Counted from the first letter of the stretch, positions 55,590-64,000 are shown. The stretch is DNA of 64,000 nucleotides from Streptomyces sp. P3 (GCF_003032475.1 NZ_CP028369.1:1550001-1614000), one strand, 5' to 3'. A program made the numbers and translations. The notes: a model not told the origin generated them from the letters alone.

Positions 55590-56426
55590 ATGATCCTCGT
55601 CACCGGAGCCACCGGGAACGTCGGCCGTCGCGCACTGGAGATGCTGCTCGCACAGGGCCGCGAGGTGCGGGCCGCGTCGCGCGCCCCGGAGCGGGCGACC
55701 TGGCCCGCCGGGGTGCCGACCGTCGCGCTCGACCTGGCCGACCCGGCGTCGCTCGCCACCGCCCTGGAGGGGGTCGAGGCGGTGTTCCTGTTCGCCGCCC
55801 CCGGCTGCGGACCGGGCTTCGTCGCCGCCGCCGAGGCCGCCGGCGTACGCCGGGTGGTGCTGCTGTCCTCCGGCTCGGTGGACGACGAGTCGGAGGAACA
55901 GGACGGCCCGATCGCCGCCTATCACGCGGAGATCGAGCGGGCGCTGCGCGGCTCCACCCTGGAATGGACCTTCCTGCGGCCCGACGTGTTCGCCGCCAAC
56001 ACGCTGATGTGGGCGGGGCAGACCAAGGGCGGCGGCGACGTGGTCCGCGGCGCCTACGCCGAGGCCACCGCCGCGCCGATCCACGAGGCCGACATCGCCG
56101 CCGTGGCCGTGGCCGCGCTCACCGAGGACGGTCATGCCGGAGAGATCCACCGGCTGACCGGCCCGCAGTCGCTGACCCACGCCGACCAGGCCCAGATCAT
56201 CGGCGAGGTGCTCGGCCGCCCCGTCACCTACCAGGAGTTGCCCGCCGAGACCGTCCGCGAGGCGATGAGCGCGCACGTCCCCGGGCCGGTCCTCGACGAC
56301 ATCCTCAAGGTGTGGGCCGACTCGGCCGGCCGGCCCGCCCTGGTCACGGCCGATGTCGAGAAGATCACCGGCCGGGCCCCCCGCAGCTACCGCGACTGGG
56401 TGTCCGAGCACGCCGCCGCGTTCTGA
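55590..56426 (+). CDS. NmrA-like NAD(P)-binding oxidoreductase
   Basis: The product is 278 residues. MILVTGATGNVGRRALEMLLAQGREVRAASRAPE is an extended SDR nucleotide loop; RRVVLLSSGSVDDESEEQDGPIAAYHAEIERALRGSTLEWTFLRPDVFAANTL is the family core. The classical YxxxK is replaced by YHAEIE, as usual in NmrA/quinone-oxidoreductase-2-like proteins. These reduce quinones or sense redox state. AAGGGAG precedes ATG 55590. Divergent from the WYL regulator, and a common regulator-target pair in Streptomyces. Confidence 0.9.
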   Translation: MILVTGATGNVGRRALEMLLAQGREVRAASRAPERATWPAGVPTVALDLADPASLATALEGVEAVFLFAAPGCGPGFVAAAEAAGVRRVVLLSSGSVDDESEEQDGPIAAYHAEIERALRGSTLEWTFLRPDVFAANTLMWAGQTKGGGDVVRGAYAEATAAPIHEADIAAVAVAALTEDGHAGEIHRLTGPQSLTHADQAQIIGEVLGRPVTYQELPAETVREAMSAHVPGPVLDDILKVWADSAGRPALVTADVEKITGRAPRSYRDWVSEHAAAF

Positions 56427-56469
56427 CTCGGCCGGATCCCGGGGCGGCCGGACCCCGGGGCGGCCCGTG

Positions 56470-56793
56470 TCACACCTGCCGCTCCGGGACGTCCACCACC
56501 AGACCGTCGATCGCGTCGGTGACCGGCAGCTGGCAGCTGAGCCGGCTGTTCTCCCGGCGCGGGCAGGCCGTCGTGTACAGCAGCTCGTCCTCGATGTCGG
56601 ACACGGCCGGCAGCGTGACCGGGCTGCCGCGGTCGACGTAGACGTGGCAGGTCGCGCACATGGCGCCGCCGCCGCACTCGCCGACGATGCCGTCGACGCC
56701 GCCCACGACCGCCCCCCGCATCACGGAGTTCCCCTCGGGGACGTCGAGGGTCGTCGGGGTTCCGTCCGGACTCCGGTAGGTGATCCTGGCCAT
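56470..56793 (-). CDS. [2Fe-2S] ferredoxin, adrenodoxin/putidaredoxin type
   Basis: A soluble electron carrier of 107 residues. Cluster ligands C40, C46, C49 (GECGGGAMCATC) and C87 (RLSCQLP) have the C-x5-C-x2-C-x37-C spacing of this class. These proteins usually serve cytochromes P450 or Rieske oxygenases. No reductase or P450 gene is in the window, so the partner must be elsewhere. ATG 56791-56793 is chosen; longer frames add Arg-rich low complexity. Confidence 0.95.
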   Translation of the reverse strand: MARITYRSPDGTPTTLDVPEGNSVMRGAVVGGVDGIVGECGGGAMCATCHVYVDRGSPVTLPAVSDIEDELLYTTACPRRENSRLSCQLPVTDAIDGLVVDVPERQV

Positions 56794-56960
56794 GCGTCGT
56801 GTCCTCCCTGCGTTCGCGCGTCCGCGCACGTGCCGCGGAGCCGCGCCGGCGTACGTTCCACGGATGCCTGCGGTGCTCTCGCCGCCCACCGTGCCCCGCT
56901 GCCCTGGGGAGTCGCTGGGGGCTCGATCGAACGCGGCCTCCGGGGCGCCGCCGCGCCCGC

Positions 56961-57026
56961 GCTCCAGGCCGGTGCGCCCCGTGCTCCAGGTCGGTGCGCC
57001 CGGCACTCCAGGTCGGTTCGAGAGAC
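56961..57026. repeat. Three tandem 22-bp repeats upstream of the TAP-like hydrolase gene
   Basis: Units at 56961-56982, 56983-57004 and 57005-57026 share CTCCAGGYCGGTGCGCCC, the third with several mismatches. A 22-base period puts copies on the same helix face. They lie in the 285-base divergent gap between the ferredoxin and hydrolase genes, ending 52 bases before the latter's start. No gene is seen in this gap. Confidence 0.65.
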
Positions 57027-57078
57027 ACGCTGAAGGCTGGCCGGTACGTACGGCACTCATGGCGCACAGGAGGCACCC

Positions 57079-58500
57079 ATGCCGAAGACCGGCGAGCGAC
57101 TCACGTGGACGGCCGCAGGACCAGGCGAACGCCTGGAGTACGCGACGCTCGAGGTCCCGCTCGACCACGCCGATCCCGGCGGCGCGCAGATCACCCTCGC
57201 CGTCAGCCGGCTGCCCGCCACGGATCCCGCACGCCGCCGGGGTGTCCTGATCGGGGTGACCGGTGGGCCCGGCGGTGACGGCGGCCTCGGCACCGGCATG
57301 CCCGCCCGGCTGGCCGGCACCCCCCTGGCGGAGGTGTACGACCTGATCGGCTTCGACCCGCGCGGCACCGGCGCCTCGACGCCGCTGCGCATCGAGGTCA
57401 CCCCCACCACCGCGCCCTTCGACTCACGGCCGCCGGACTCGGCGTTCGAGGCGATGGCCGCCGACATGCGCGAGCGCGAGCAGGGGTGCCTGCGGGCCGG
57501 CGGCGACCTGCGCCCGCACGTCAACACCCGCAACCTCGCCCGCGACATGGACGTCATCCGGGTCGCGCTCGGCGAGGAGAAGCTGAACTTCCTCGGCTAC
57601 GCGTACGGCAGTTACGTCGGCGCCGTCTACGGGACGATGTTCCCCGAGTGCCTGGACCGCAGCGTGCTCGACTCCTGCGTGCATCCCGGCTGGACCTGGC
57701 GTGAGCAGTTCCTGGCCCAGGCGCGGGCGGTCCGCGAGAACGTGGACCGCTGGGCGGGGTGGACCGCGCGGCGCGACAACCACTTCGCCCTCGGCACGAC
57801 GGCGTCGCTGACCGTGGCCGCGGTGGAGGGCGTCGCCGCGCAGCTGGAGAGCCGGCTCGGGGCATCCGTGCGGACGTCGTTCGACGGCATCGTGGGCGGT
57901 CTGGCCACCGACCGTTCGGCGTGGGAGCGGCTGGGGCTGCTGGTCGGGGCGCTGCGGGACGCGCTCGCCGAGGGCGCGGACGAGCGGACGGCGGCGCTGC
58001 TGGCCGAACACGCCACGGGCGGCTGGGGTGCGCGGGCCAGCGAGCAGTGGAAGCAGAGCGTCCTCGAGGCGGTGACGCTGGAGACGGAGTGGCCGACCGA
58101 CCTGGAGACCTACTACGCGGACATGCGCACCTGCCGGGAGCGCTACCCCTACGGGCACGGTGTGCTGCGGGCGGCCCCCTGGGTCGGCGCGTTCCGCACC
58201 TTCCGGTCGCCCGAGCCGCCCACCGTGCTCGCCCGGGACGGCTATCCGGCGGGCCTGGTCGTGCAGGCCGACGGCGACCCGATGGACCACCGGGAGGGCG
58301 GCGAGGCCCTCGCCGAACGCCTCGGCCATCACCTGATCCTGGTGGAGGACTCCGGCGAGCACGAGGTCTATGTACTGAGCGGCGGCAATCCCCGCCTCGA
58401 GGCCTATGTGGAGGGGTACTTGGTGGACGGTGTGCTGCCGCCGGCCCGGGTGACCGTGCCCGGCGTGCGCCAGGCGCCGCCGGTTCCCGAGGACGCCTGA
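57079..58500 (+). CDS. Tripeptidyl-aminopeptidase-like hydrolase lacking the nucleophile serine
   Basis: The product is 473 residues of the TAP-type alpha/beta hydrolase family, usually secreted exopeptidases. GVTGGPGGDGG is the oxyanion-side loop, DLIGFDPRGTGAS the conserved strand, LVVQADGDPMDH the acid region and VEDSGEHEVYV the likely His. The nucleophile elbow, normally GxSYG, reads GYAYGSYVG: codon 175 is GCG (57601-57603), Ala instead of Ser. There is no signal peptide. It is probably cytoplasmic and either inactive or using another residue. ATG 57079 has GGAGG about ten bases upstream. Confidence 0.85.
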   Translation: MPKTGERLTWTAAGPGERLEYATLEVPLDHADPGGAQITLAVSRLPATDPARRRGVLIGVTGGPGGDGGLGTGMPARLAGTPLAEVYDLIGFDPRGTGASTPLRIEVTPTTAPFDSRPPDSAFEAMAADMREREQGCLRAGGDLRPHVNTRNLARDMDVIRVALGEEKLNFLGYAYGSYVGAVYGTMFPECLDRSVLDSCVHPGWTWREQFLAQARAVRENVDRWAGWTARRDNHFALGTTASLTVAAVEGVAAQLESRLGASVRTSFDGIVGGLATDRSAWERLGLLVGALRDALAEGADERTAALLAEHATGGWGARASEQWKQSVLEAVTLETEWPTDLETYYADMRTCRERYPYGHGVLRAAPWVGAFRTFRSPEPPTVLARDGYPAGLVVQADGDPMDHREGGEALAERLGHHLILVEDSGEHEVYVLSGGNPRLEAYVEGYLVDGVLPPARVTVPGVRQAPPVPEDA

Positions 58501-58732
58501 TCCCCCGCGGATGCCTGAACCCCCGGGGCACACGAACCCCCGGGGGACTCCGAGCCCTCCCGGGCGCCCGACCCCTCGGTGGGACTCCGGCCCCTCCCGC
58601 GGGGGCGAGCCGGCCCTCCCCAGGGGCTCGTGAATCCGGCCGACTGCCGCAAGCCTGGGGACTCCTGAAGCCGGCGGACGCCTGAATCCCCCCGGGGGGT
58701 CTGCTGAATCCTCCGGGAGCGTCCGGCGCGAA

Positions 58733-58772
58733 GCGAAGGGGAGGGGCCCGCCGACCGGCCCCTCCCCTTCGC
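58733..58772. terminator. Hairpin terminator between convergent genes
   Basis: A perfect 16-bp stem (GCGAAGGGGAGGGGCC with its complement) around an eight-base loop sits 17 bases beyond the stop of the acyl-CoA dehydrogenase gene on the minus strand. The 230 bases between it and the TAP-like gene are GC-rich with repeated CCCCGGGG-type runs and TGAATCC motifs but no gene. Confidence 0.75.
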
Positions 58773-58789
58773 CGTGGTGTGCCGTCCCG

Positions 58790-60064
58790 TCAGCGGCGTT
58801 TGCCCGCCGGGACGACGTACCGGGCGTAGAGCAGCTCGCGCATCACGTCGTCGCCGCCCTCCACGATGGAGACGTAGCGCAGGTCGCGCACCAGTTTCCC
58901 GATCGGATGGTCGTGGGTGTAGCCGAGCCCGCCGAACATCTCCGAGCCGGTCGTCGCCACCTCCCAGCCGGCCTGGCCGCAGTACAGCTTGGCGGCCAGC
59001 GCCGAGCGCAGGGTGCCCACCCGGTACAGGGCCGCGGCCGGGTTCTCCGCCGCCAGGAACCGGTCGAACTCGGCCGCCGCCGCCCGGCACTGGTTGCGCA
59101 TCACGTCGATGGTCATTTCCATCTGGCCGAGCTTGGCGGCGAACACGGCGTTCTCGCGCAGCGGAGCGCCCTTGATCCGCTTCTTTGCCGCGTACTCCAT
59201 GGACAGGTCCCGGATCCTGCGGGCGACGCCGATCGCGGTGGCGGCGATGAGGATGCGGCTGGCGTTGAGCCCGATCTCCAGCAGGCGCAGCCCGTTGCCG
59301 CGCAGCCGGCCCGCCGCGGGCACCCGGCAGTCGCGCAGCCGGACCCGGTAGGTGCCCGAGCCGCGGACGCCGAGCATGTCCCAGCGCTTGACGATCTCCA
59401 CCCCGGGCGTGGCGCGGGGCACCGCGACGACGGCGTAGTCGCCGTCGTCGTCGGCGGACCGGGCGAGCACGAGCAGGGTGTCGGCCGGGTCGGAGTTGGT
59501 GGAGAAGTACTTCTCCCCGTCGAGGACCAGGTCGTCGCCGTCGCGGCGGAAGGTGGTGGCGGTGCGGTTGAGTTCGCTGCCCGCGTCCTCCTCGCTGCCG
59601 AGGATGCCCAGCCGCCCGCCGTCCCGGACGAGACGCTCCAGGACGGGACGGGCCACCTCCTCGTCGCCGTGCAGCTGGAGCATCACCGTGCCGAGCACCG
59701 GCAGGAAGGAGCCGAACGCGAAGCCGGCGTCGCCGTAGGCCAGTTCGGAGACGATGTCCACGCTGTCGGCGAGGGACGCCCCGGCGCCGCCGTACGCGGC
59801 CGGGATCCACCAGTTGGCCAGCCCGGCGGCGTGCAGCCGGGCCGACTCGGCGGTGGGCTGCTCGGGCAGTCCGTCGAAGTACTCGCCCTTGGAGAGCAGT
59901 TCCGCGCGGACGAACTCCCGGACCCGCTTCAGCACCTCCGCCGTACCGGCCGGGCCGCCTGCGCCCGTCTCGCCGGTGCCCGTCGGACCCGTCGCGGCCG
60001 CCCTGCCCGTCGTCGTCCCGGTGGTCTCGATCGTCCCCGTGGGCTCCGTCGTCTCGGTGGTCAT
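58790..60064 (-). CDS. Acyl-CoA dehydrogenase family protein of a polyketide cluster
   Basis: The product is 424 residues. After a Thr/Gly-rich leader of about 40 residues come the three ACAD domains: helical (EFVRAELLSKGEYFDGLP), beta with the FAD segment (LGSEEDAGSELNRTATTFRRDGDDLVLDGEKYFSTNSDPAD), and helical (FGGLGYTHDHPIGKLVRDLRYVSIVEGGDDVMRELL), whose Glu in IVEGGDD sits where the catalytic base lies in the family. It oxidises acyl thioesters or related substrates with FAD. It lies ten bases after the aromatase/cyclase gene and completes that operon, so a polyketide tailoring or starter-desaturation role is likely. Confidence 0.9.
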   Translation of the reverse strand: MTTETTEPTGTIETTGTTTGRAAATGPTGTGETGAGGPAGTAEVLKRVREFVRAELLSKGEYFDGLPEQPTAESARLHAAGLANWWIPAAYGGAGASLADSVDIVSELAYGDAGFAFGSFLPVLGTVMLQLHGDEEVARPVLERLVRDGGRLGILGSEEDAGSELNRTATTFRRDGDDLVLDGEKYFSTNSDPADTLLVLARSADDDGDYAVVAVPRATPGVEIVKRWDMLGVRGSGTYRVRLRDCRVPAAGRLRGNGLRLLEIGLNASRILIAATAIGVARRIRDLSMEYAAKKRIKGAPLRENAVFAAKLGQMEMTIDVMRNQCRAAAAEFDRFLAAENPAAALYRVGTLRSALAAKLYCGQAGWEVATTGSEMFGGLGYTHDHPIGKLVRDLRYVSIVEGGDDVMRELLYARYVVPAGKRR

Positions 60065-60074
60065 GGGGTCCCCC

Positions 60075-61100
60075 TCACCCGGCCTGGACGAACGCGCGGG
60101 CCTTGGCCATGGTGGCGCGGCTGTTCGAGCCCAGCGCGTGCCGCACCGCCTGCCGGGCGTCCGCCAGCGTCTTGGGCGGGTCGGGCAGCGCGTCGATGCC
60201 CGCCGGGTCGAGGAGGACCTGGTGGTGCGAGGTGACCTTCACGGTGCCTGCGGGCCCCTCCTCGAACCGCCACTCCCCGTTGTGGGCGTGGAGCACCGGC
60301 GGCAGGATCGTCTGCTTGTAGGTGATCCGCCGCAGCGGCTCGCAGACCCGTCCGGACGCCGTGGTGTGCAGCGAGCCGTCCGGGGAGCGGGTGTCCATCT
60401 CCATGAACTGCAGTCCGGGCTCCTCCTCGCGGAGTTCGAGCCGTGCCACGTGGGGAAGGCGCTCCGGCCACCGGGACGCCTCGTAGATGAAGGCGTACGC
60501 CTCCTCGATCGAGCCGGTGATGGTCTCGGTGTCGGCGAAGTCGAACAGCAGCTCCCGCTCGGCGTCCCCGCGTTCGGCGGCCCGCCGCAGGTGCTCCAGC
60601 TCCGAGCGGCTGTTGGTGTCGACGGCACGGCTGATGCGCTCGTGGGCCACCGGATCGCCGTCGACGGCCCGGTAGAAGTGGTCGAGTTCCACCGTGCAGC
60701 CGCCGTCGGGCCGCTCGGTGATGCGCCAGGTCCCGCCCATCGCCGCGACCGGTTCGCGCGGCTCGACTTGCGCGAACTCGATCCGGAGCCCGGCCGGGTC
60801 CAGCCGGCGGCGCGACTCCCAGGTGCGCAGTTCGCCGTTGGCGAGGGCCCAGATCCGGATGCGTTCGTCCGTCCCGTCGCCGCCGGTGCGCTCGGCCCGC
60901 ACGGTGGGCGGGAAGTACAGCGGCCACAGGCCGACCTCGGCGACGATCCGGTAGACCGCGCTCGCCGGGGCCGACACCTCGATGCGGTGGGTCACTTCGG
61001 TGGTGCCGTCGACGGTGACCTCGGCGGTGCCGTGGACGGTGACGTCGGTGGCGGCTTCGGTGCTGACTTCGGTGGTCACGGTTGCGGCGTCGCGTGCCAT
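60075..61100 (-). CDS. Didomain aromatase/cyclase (SRPBCC)
   Basis: The product is 341 residues with two START/SRPBCC domains in tandem: EVTHRIEVSAPASAVYRIVAEVGLWPLYFPPTVRAERTGG at the start of the first and FADTETITGSIEEAYAFIYEASRWPERLPHVARLELREE at the start of the second. This is the layout of type II polyketide didomain aromatase/cyclases, which direct first-ring closure and dehydration of poly-beta-ketone chains. ATG 61098-61100 overlaps the PKS stop by one base and has GGAGGG six bases upstream; GTG 61101-61103 is an alternative. The residues before the first domain are Thr/Val repeats. Confidence 0.92.
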   Translation of the reverse strand: MARDAATVTTEVSTEAATDVTVHGTAEVTVDGTTEVTHRIEVSAPASAVYRIVAEVGLWPLYFPPTVRAERTGGDGTDERIRIWALANGELRTWESRRRLDPAGLRIEFAQVEPREPVAAMGGTWRITERPDGGCTVELDHFYRAVDGDPVAHERISRAVDTNSRSELEHLRRAAERGDAERELLFDFADTETITGSIEEAYAFIYEASRWPERLPHVARLELREEEPGLQFMEMDTRSPDGSLHTTASGRVCEPLRRITYKQTILPPVLHAHNGEWRFEEGPAGTVKVTSHHQVLLDPAGIDALPDPPKTLADARQAVRHALGSNSRATMAKARAFVQAG

Positions 61101-64000
61101 CACGCGCCCTCCAGTCCTGAGATGAAGTTGACAAGTGCCCGCGGCGTCGGGTGTTCCAGTACGGCGCCGGCGGGGAGCCGGAGCCCGGTCGCGGCGGTGA
61201 GCCTGTTGCGCAGGTCGACACTGAGCAGGGAGTCGAAGCCGAGTTCCTTGAAGGAGTCCTCGGCGCCGACCGCGGACGGTTCGAGGTAGCCCAGCACCTC
61301 GGCGGTGTGCGTGCGCACCAGCTGCATGAGGTCACCGCCCGCCGAAGGCGCTGCCGCCGCGGGTGCGGGGGCGGGTGCCGCGGACGGTGTCGCGACGGGG
61401 GCCGGGGCGGTGGCCGGCGCCGTGGCCCGGACCGGCACTGCTGCGGCCGTGGACGTGGACGTGGGCACGGGCGCCGGGGCGGCGGGCGCCGGGGCCGCGC
61501 CGTTCCGGGGCAGGTCCACCAGCCCCTCGAGCAGGCGGGCCGCACGGCTTCCGGGCCGCAGCTGCTCCGGGGCGAGCCGCAGCGGCACCCGGACCGGAGC
61601 GGGCGAGGCCAGGTTCTCGAAGAGGAGCCGCATCCCGTCCCCGCTGTCCAGCGGGGCGATCCCGATGCGGGCCAGCGCGGCGGTGTCGGCCTCGGTCAGA
61701 TGGCCGGTCATCCCGGTGGGCTGCCGCCACAGGCCCCAGGCGAGAGACGTCGCCTCCAGCCCGCGTGCCCGGCGGTACTGCGCGAGGGCGTCGAGATAGG
61801 TGTTGGCGGCCGCGTAGTTCGCCTGGCCCGGGTTGCCGAGCACCCCCGCCACCGACGAGAACAGCACGAACGCCGACAGGTCCAGGTGCTCGGTGAGCCG
61901 GTGCAGATGCCAGGCCCCGGCGACCTTGGGCCGCAGCACCGCCCGGAGCTGGACCGGCGTGAGCCCGGTGAGCACCCCGTCGCGCAGCACTCCGGCGGTG
62001 TGGAAGACACTGCCGGGCCGGTACTCGGCGACGACCTTCGCGACGGCGTCGCCGTCGGCGACGTCGCAGGCCACGAGGGACACCTCGGCGCCGGACGCGG
62101 TCAGTTGCGCGCTCAGTTCCGCCGCGCCCTCGGCGGCCGGGCCGCTGCGGCTCACCAGCACCAGATGCCGGGCACCCCGCTCGGCGACCAGGTGCCGGGC
62201 CAGTTCGGCGCCGAGACCGCCGGTGCCGCCGGTGATCAGCGTCGGGCGCAGCGGGTCGTAGGAGCGCGGGGTGGTCAGCACGAGTTTGCCCTGGTGGCGG
62301 GCCCGGCTGAGCATCCGCAGCGGGACCCGGCCGTCCCGCACGTCCCAGGTGCGCACCGGCAGATGGCGCAGGGCGCCCGCCTCGAACAGGGCGACGAGCT
62401 CCTCCAGGACCTCGCTGATCCGGTCCGGCCCGACACCCAGGATGTTGTACGCCCGGTAGGTGATTCCGGGGTGCTCGGCCTCGGTGGCGGCCACGTCGCG
62501 CAGATCGGTCTTGCCCATCTCGGCGAACCGGCCGCCCGGCGCGAGCAGGCCGAGGGAGCGGTCGAGGGCCTTGCCGGACAGCGAGTTCAGCACGACGTCC
62601 ACGCCCCGGCCGCCGGTGGCCGACCGGAAGGCGTCGGCGAAGTCGAGCGTGCGGGAGGAGGCGATGTGGTCGTCGGGGACACCCCAGGCGCGCAGCGTGG
62701 GCTGCTTGTCGGCGCGGGCGGTGGCGAACACGTCGGCGCCCAGGTGCCGGGCGAGCTGGATCGCCGCGAGTCCGACGCCACCGGTCGCGGTGTGGATCAG
62801 CACCCGGTCGCCAGGCCGGGTGCCGGCCACGTCGACGAGGCACTGGTAGGCGGTGATGAACACGATGGGCACGCCGGCCGCCTGGGCGAAGCTCCAGCCG
62901 TCCGGGAGCGGCTTGACCATGCGTTCGTCGGCGACGGCCACCGGTCCCAGCGAGCGCTCGAACATGCCGAACACCCGGTCTCCGGCCGCGAGGCGGGTCA
63001 CCTCGGCGCCGACCTCGGTGATCACGCCCGCGCCTTCGCTGCCCATGGTCTTCTCGGTGGCGACAAGGCCGAGGCCGACCGTGACGTCCCGGAAGTTCAG
63101 CCCGGCCGCGCGCACCTCGACGCGCACCTGCCGGGGGCCCAACTTGGCTTCCGCCTCCGGGTGTTCGACGAGCGCGAGGTCGTCGAGGGTGCCCTTCACG
63201 GTGACGTCGAGCCGCCAGGCGCGGCTTCCGGCCGGGGGCCGCAGTCCGCTCTCGCGGGCGATCCGCAGCCGCGGCCGGTACAGCCGTCCGGCCCGCAGGG
63301 CCACCTCGGGCTCACCGCAGGCGAGGGCCTGCGGCAGGGCCGCCAGGGACGCCGGGTCGTCGTCGACGTCGATCAGCAGGAAGGTGTCCGGGTGCTCGGT
63401 CTGTGCCGAGCGCACCAGTCCGGTGACGGCCGAGGCGGCCAGGTCGCGGACGGGTTCGCGGTCGGTGACGGCGAGCGCCCCCCGGGTGACCACGGCGAGC
63501 CGCGAGGCCGTGAACTGCGAGCCGGCGCGCCAGCTCTGCACGAGGTCGGCGGCGGCCAGGGTCAGCCGCTCGGCGTGCGCCGGGTCGCCGTCCGTGCCGG
63601 GGGCGGAGCCGAGCGGGGCGACGACGACCGCCGGCGCCGGGAGCATGACCGACTCCAGGTCGGGGAAGTCCGGGCGGTCCCACAGGCCGCCCGCGCCGAC
63701 CGTCACCCACGCGTCGGGGCCGGACGCGTGGGTGCCGGACGCGTCCGTGCCGCGCATCCGCTCCCACGCCGGTTCGAGGCTGACGCCCCGGTCCTCGGCG
63801 GGCAGCGGCCGCAGCGTCAGCGAGCGCACCGAACCGACGAGCCGGTCCTCGCCGTCGAAGAAGGTCAGCGACAGGTCGTCGCCGTCCGGCCGCGCGTGCA
63901 CGCGCAGGGTCCGGGCGTCGGTGGGCGTCAGGTCGGCGTCGCGCCAGGCGAACGGCACCAGCAGTCCCGCGTCCGCCCGGAGCACGGCCGGGTGCAGGGC
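61100..64000 (-). CDS. Type I polyketide synthase, C-terminal part (DH end-ER-KR-ACP)
   Basis: The gene enters from the right edge, so only the last 966 residues are seen. Residues 1-75 end a dehydratase-type hot-dog fold. An enoylreductase follows (GLNFRDVTVGLGL, NADPH loop HTATGGVGLAAIQLARHLGADV). Then a ketoreductase with LITGGTGGLGAELARHLV, catalytic Ser and Tyr in LFSSVAGVLGNPGQANYAAANTYLDAL, and B-type character from the Asp in AGVLRDGVL. A Pro/Ala linker leads to an acyl carrier domain, whose phosphopantetheine Ser is in ELGFDSLLSVDLRNRL. No thioesterase follows. KS and AT domains must lie further right. Confidence 0.95.
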   Translation of the reverse strand, partial: ALHPAVLRADAGLLVPFAWRDADLTPTDARTLRVHARPDGDDLSLTFFDGEDRLVGSVRSLTLRPLPAEDRGVSLEPAWERMRGTDASGTHASGPDAWVTVGAGGLWDRPDFPDLESVMLPAPAVVVAPLGSAPGTDGDPAHAERLTLAAADLVQSWRAGSQFTASRLAVVTRGALAVTDREPVRDLAASAVTGLVRSAQTEHPDTFLLIDVDDDPASLAALPQALACGEPEVALRAGRLYRPRLRIARESGLRPPAGSRAWRLDVTVKGTLDDLALVEHPEAEAKLGPRQVRVEVRAAGLNFRDVTVGLGLVATEKTMGSEGAGVITEVGAEVTRLAAGDRVFGMFERSLGPVAVADERMVKPLPDGWSFAQAAGVPIVFITAYQCLVDVAGTRPGDRVLIHTATGGVGLAAIQLARHLGADVFATARADKQPTLRAWGVPDDHIASSRTLDFADAFRSATGGRGVDVVLNSLSGKALDRSLGLLAPGGRFAEMGKTDLRDVAATEAEHPGITYRAYNILGVGPDRISEVLEELVALFEAGALRHLPVRTWDVRDGRVPLRMLSRARHQGKLVLTTPRSYDPLRPTLITGGTGGLGAELARHLVAERGARHLVLVSRSGPAAEGAAELSAQLTASGAEVSLVACDVADGDAVAKVVAEYRPGSVFHTAGVLRDGVLTGLTPVQLRAVLRPKVAGAWHLHRLTEHLDLSAFVLFSSVAGVLGNPGQANYAAANTYLDALAQYRRARGLEATSLAWGLWRQPTGMTGHLTEADTAALARIGIAPLDSGDGMRLLFENLASPAPVRVPLRLAPEQLRPGSRAARLLEGLVDLPRNGAAPAPAAPAPVPTSTSTAAAVPVRATAPATAPAPVATPSAAPAPAPAAAAPSAGGDLMQLVRTHTAEVLGYLEPSAVGAEDSFKELGFDSLLSVDLRNRLTAATGLRLPAGAVLEHPTPRALVNFISGLEGA

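Overview
The window is high-GC actinomycete chromosome, almost certainly Streptomyces. Third codon positions are nearly all G or C, GTG starts are common, and many neighbouring genes overlap by four bases (GTGA or ATGA). Gene content and order (a coaX-nadC-nadB-panC cofactor block, folP to folK, folE-ftsH-hpt-tilS, a thiostrepton-type tipA) match the conserved Streptomyces core. No tRNA or rRNA gene, CRISPR array, insertion sequence, integrase or prophage was recognised.

Layout. 1-1.3 kb: start of a BlaI-type regulator and two small conserved genes. 1.7-7.2 kb: a tightly coupled minus-strand operon DUF2520-panC-nadB-nadC-coaX for CoA and NAD synthesis. 7.5-12.9 kb: a PLP beta-eliminating lyase, an ArsR/DUF5937 regulator, a TmrB-like P-loop protein and a NarL-type two-component system. 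13-17.6 kb: a MidA-type methyltransferase facing a solitary NuoD paralogue, then a pair of PH-domain membrane proteins. 17.6-22.6 kb: a coiled-coil membrane protein, an alpha/beta esterase and an MprF-like protein behind an ECF-type promoter. 22.7-30.7 kb: folP, an NTF2-like gene, folB, folK and DUF3180 face folE, ftsH, hpt and tilS. 30.9-37.7 kb: a DUF2342 metalloprotease, a D-Ala-D-Ala carboxypeptidase, ppa, a ThrE-type exporter, a DedA protein with a long Gln/Gly/His tail, and a YbjQ-type protein. 37.7-44 kb: tipA with its MerR-type promoter, a CLC channel, a PadR-controlled DrrAB-like ABC exporter and an aldehyde dehydrogenase. 44-46.3 kb: an XRE/HATPase/DUF397 set typical of Streptomyces developmental regulators. 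46.3-50.3 kb: an apparently frameshifted zinc-independent L28 gene, two lipoproteins, a GbsR-like regulator and its divergent DUF4097 gene. 50.3-58.5 kb: DUF2786, a PolA-like DNA polymerase, a D-2-hydroxyacid dehydrogenase, a WYL regulator divergent from an NmrA-like oxidoreductase, a [2Fe-2S] ferredoxin and a tripeptidyl-aminopeptidase-like hydrolase lacking its nucleophile. 58.7-64 kb: an acyl-CoA dehydrogenase, a didomain aromatase/cyclase and the 3' part of a type I polyketide synthase. This is the edge of a biosynthetic cluster running off the right end.

Most of the window is core biology. The points most worth following are: (1) the type I PKS coupled to an aromatase/cyclase; (2) a shared sequence at matching positions upstream of the HATPase and DUF397 genes; (3) paired operators around the promoter of the PadR/ABC locus; (4) the MidA methyltransferase next to a lone NuoD, its known substrate family; (5) the Ser-to-Ala change in the TAP-like hydrolase; (6) an apparent one-base deletion in rpmB; (7) several intergenic repeat arrays next to regulator genes.
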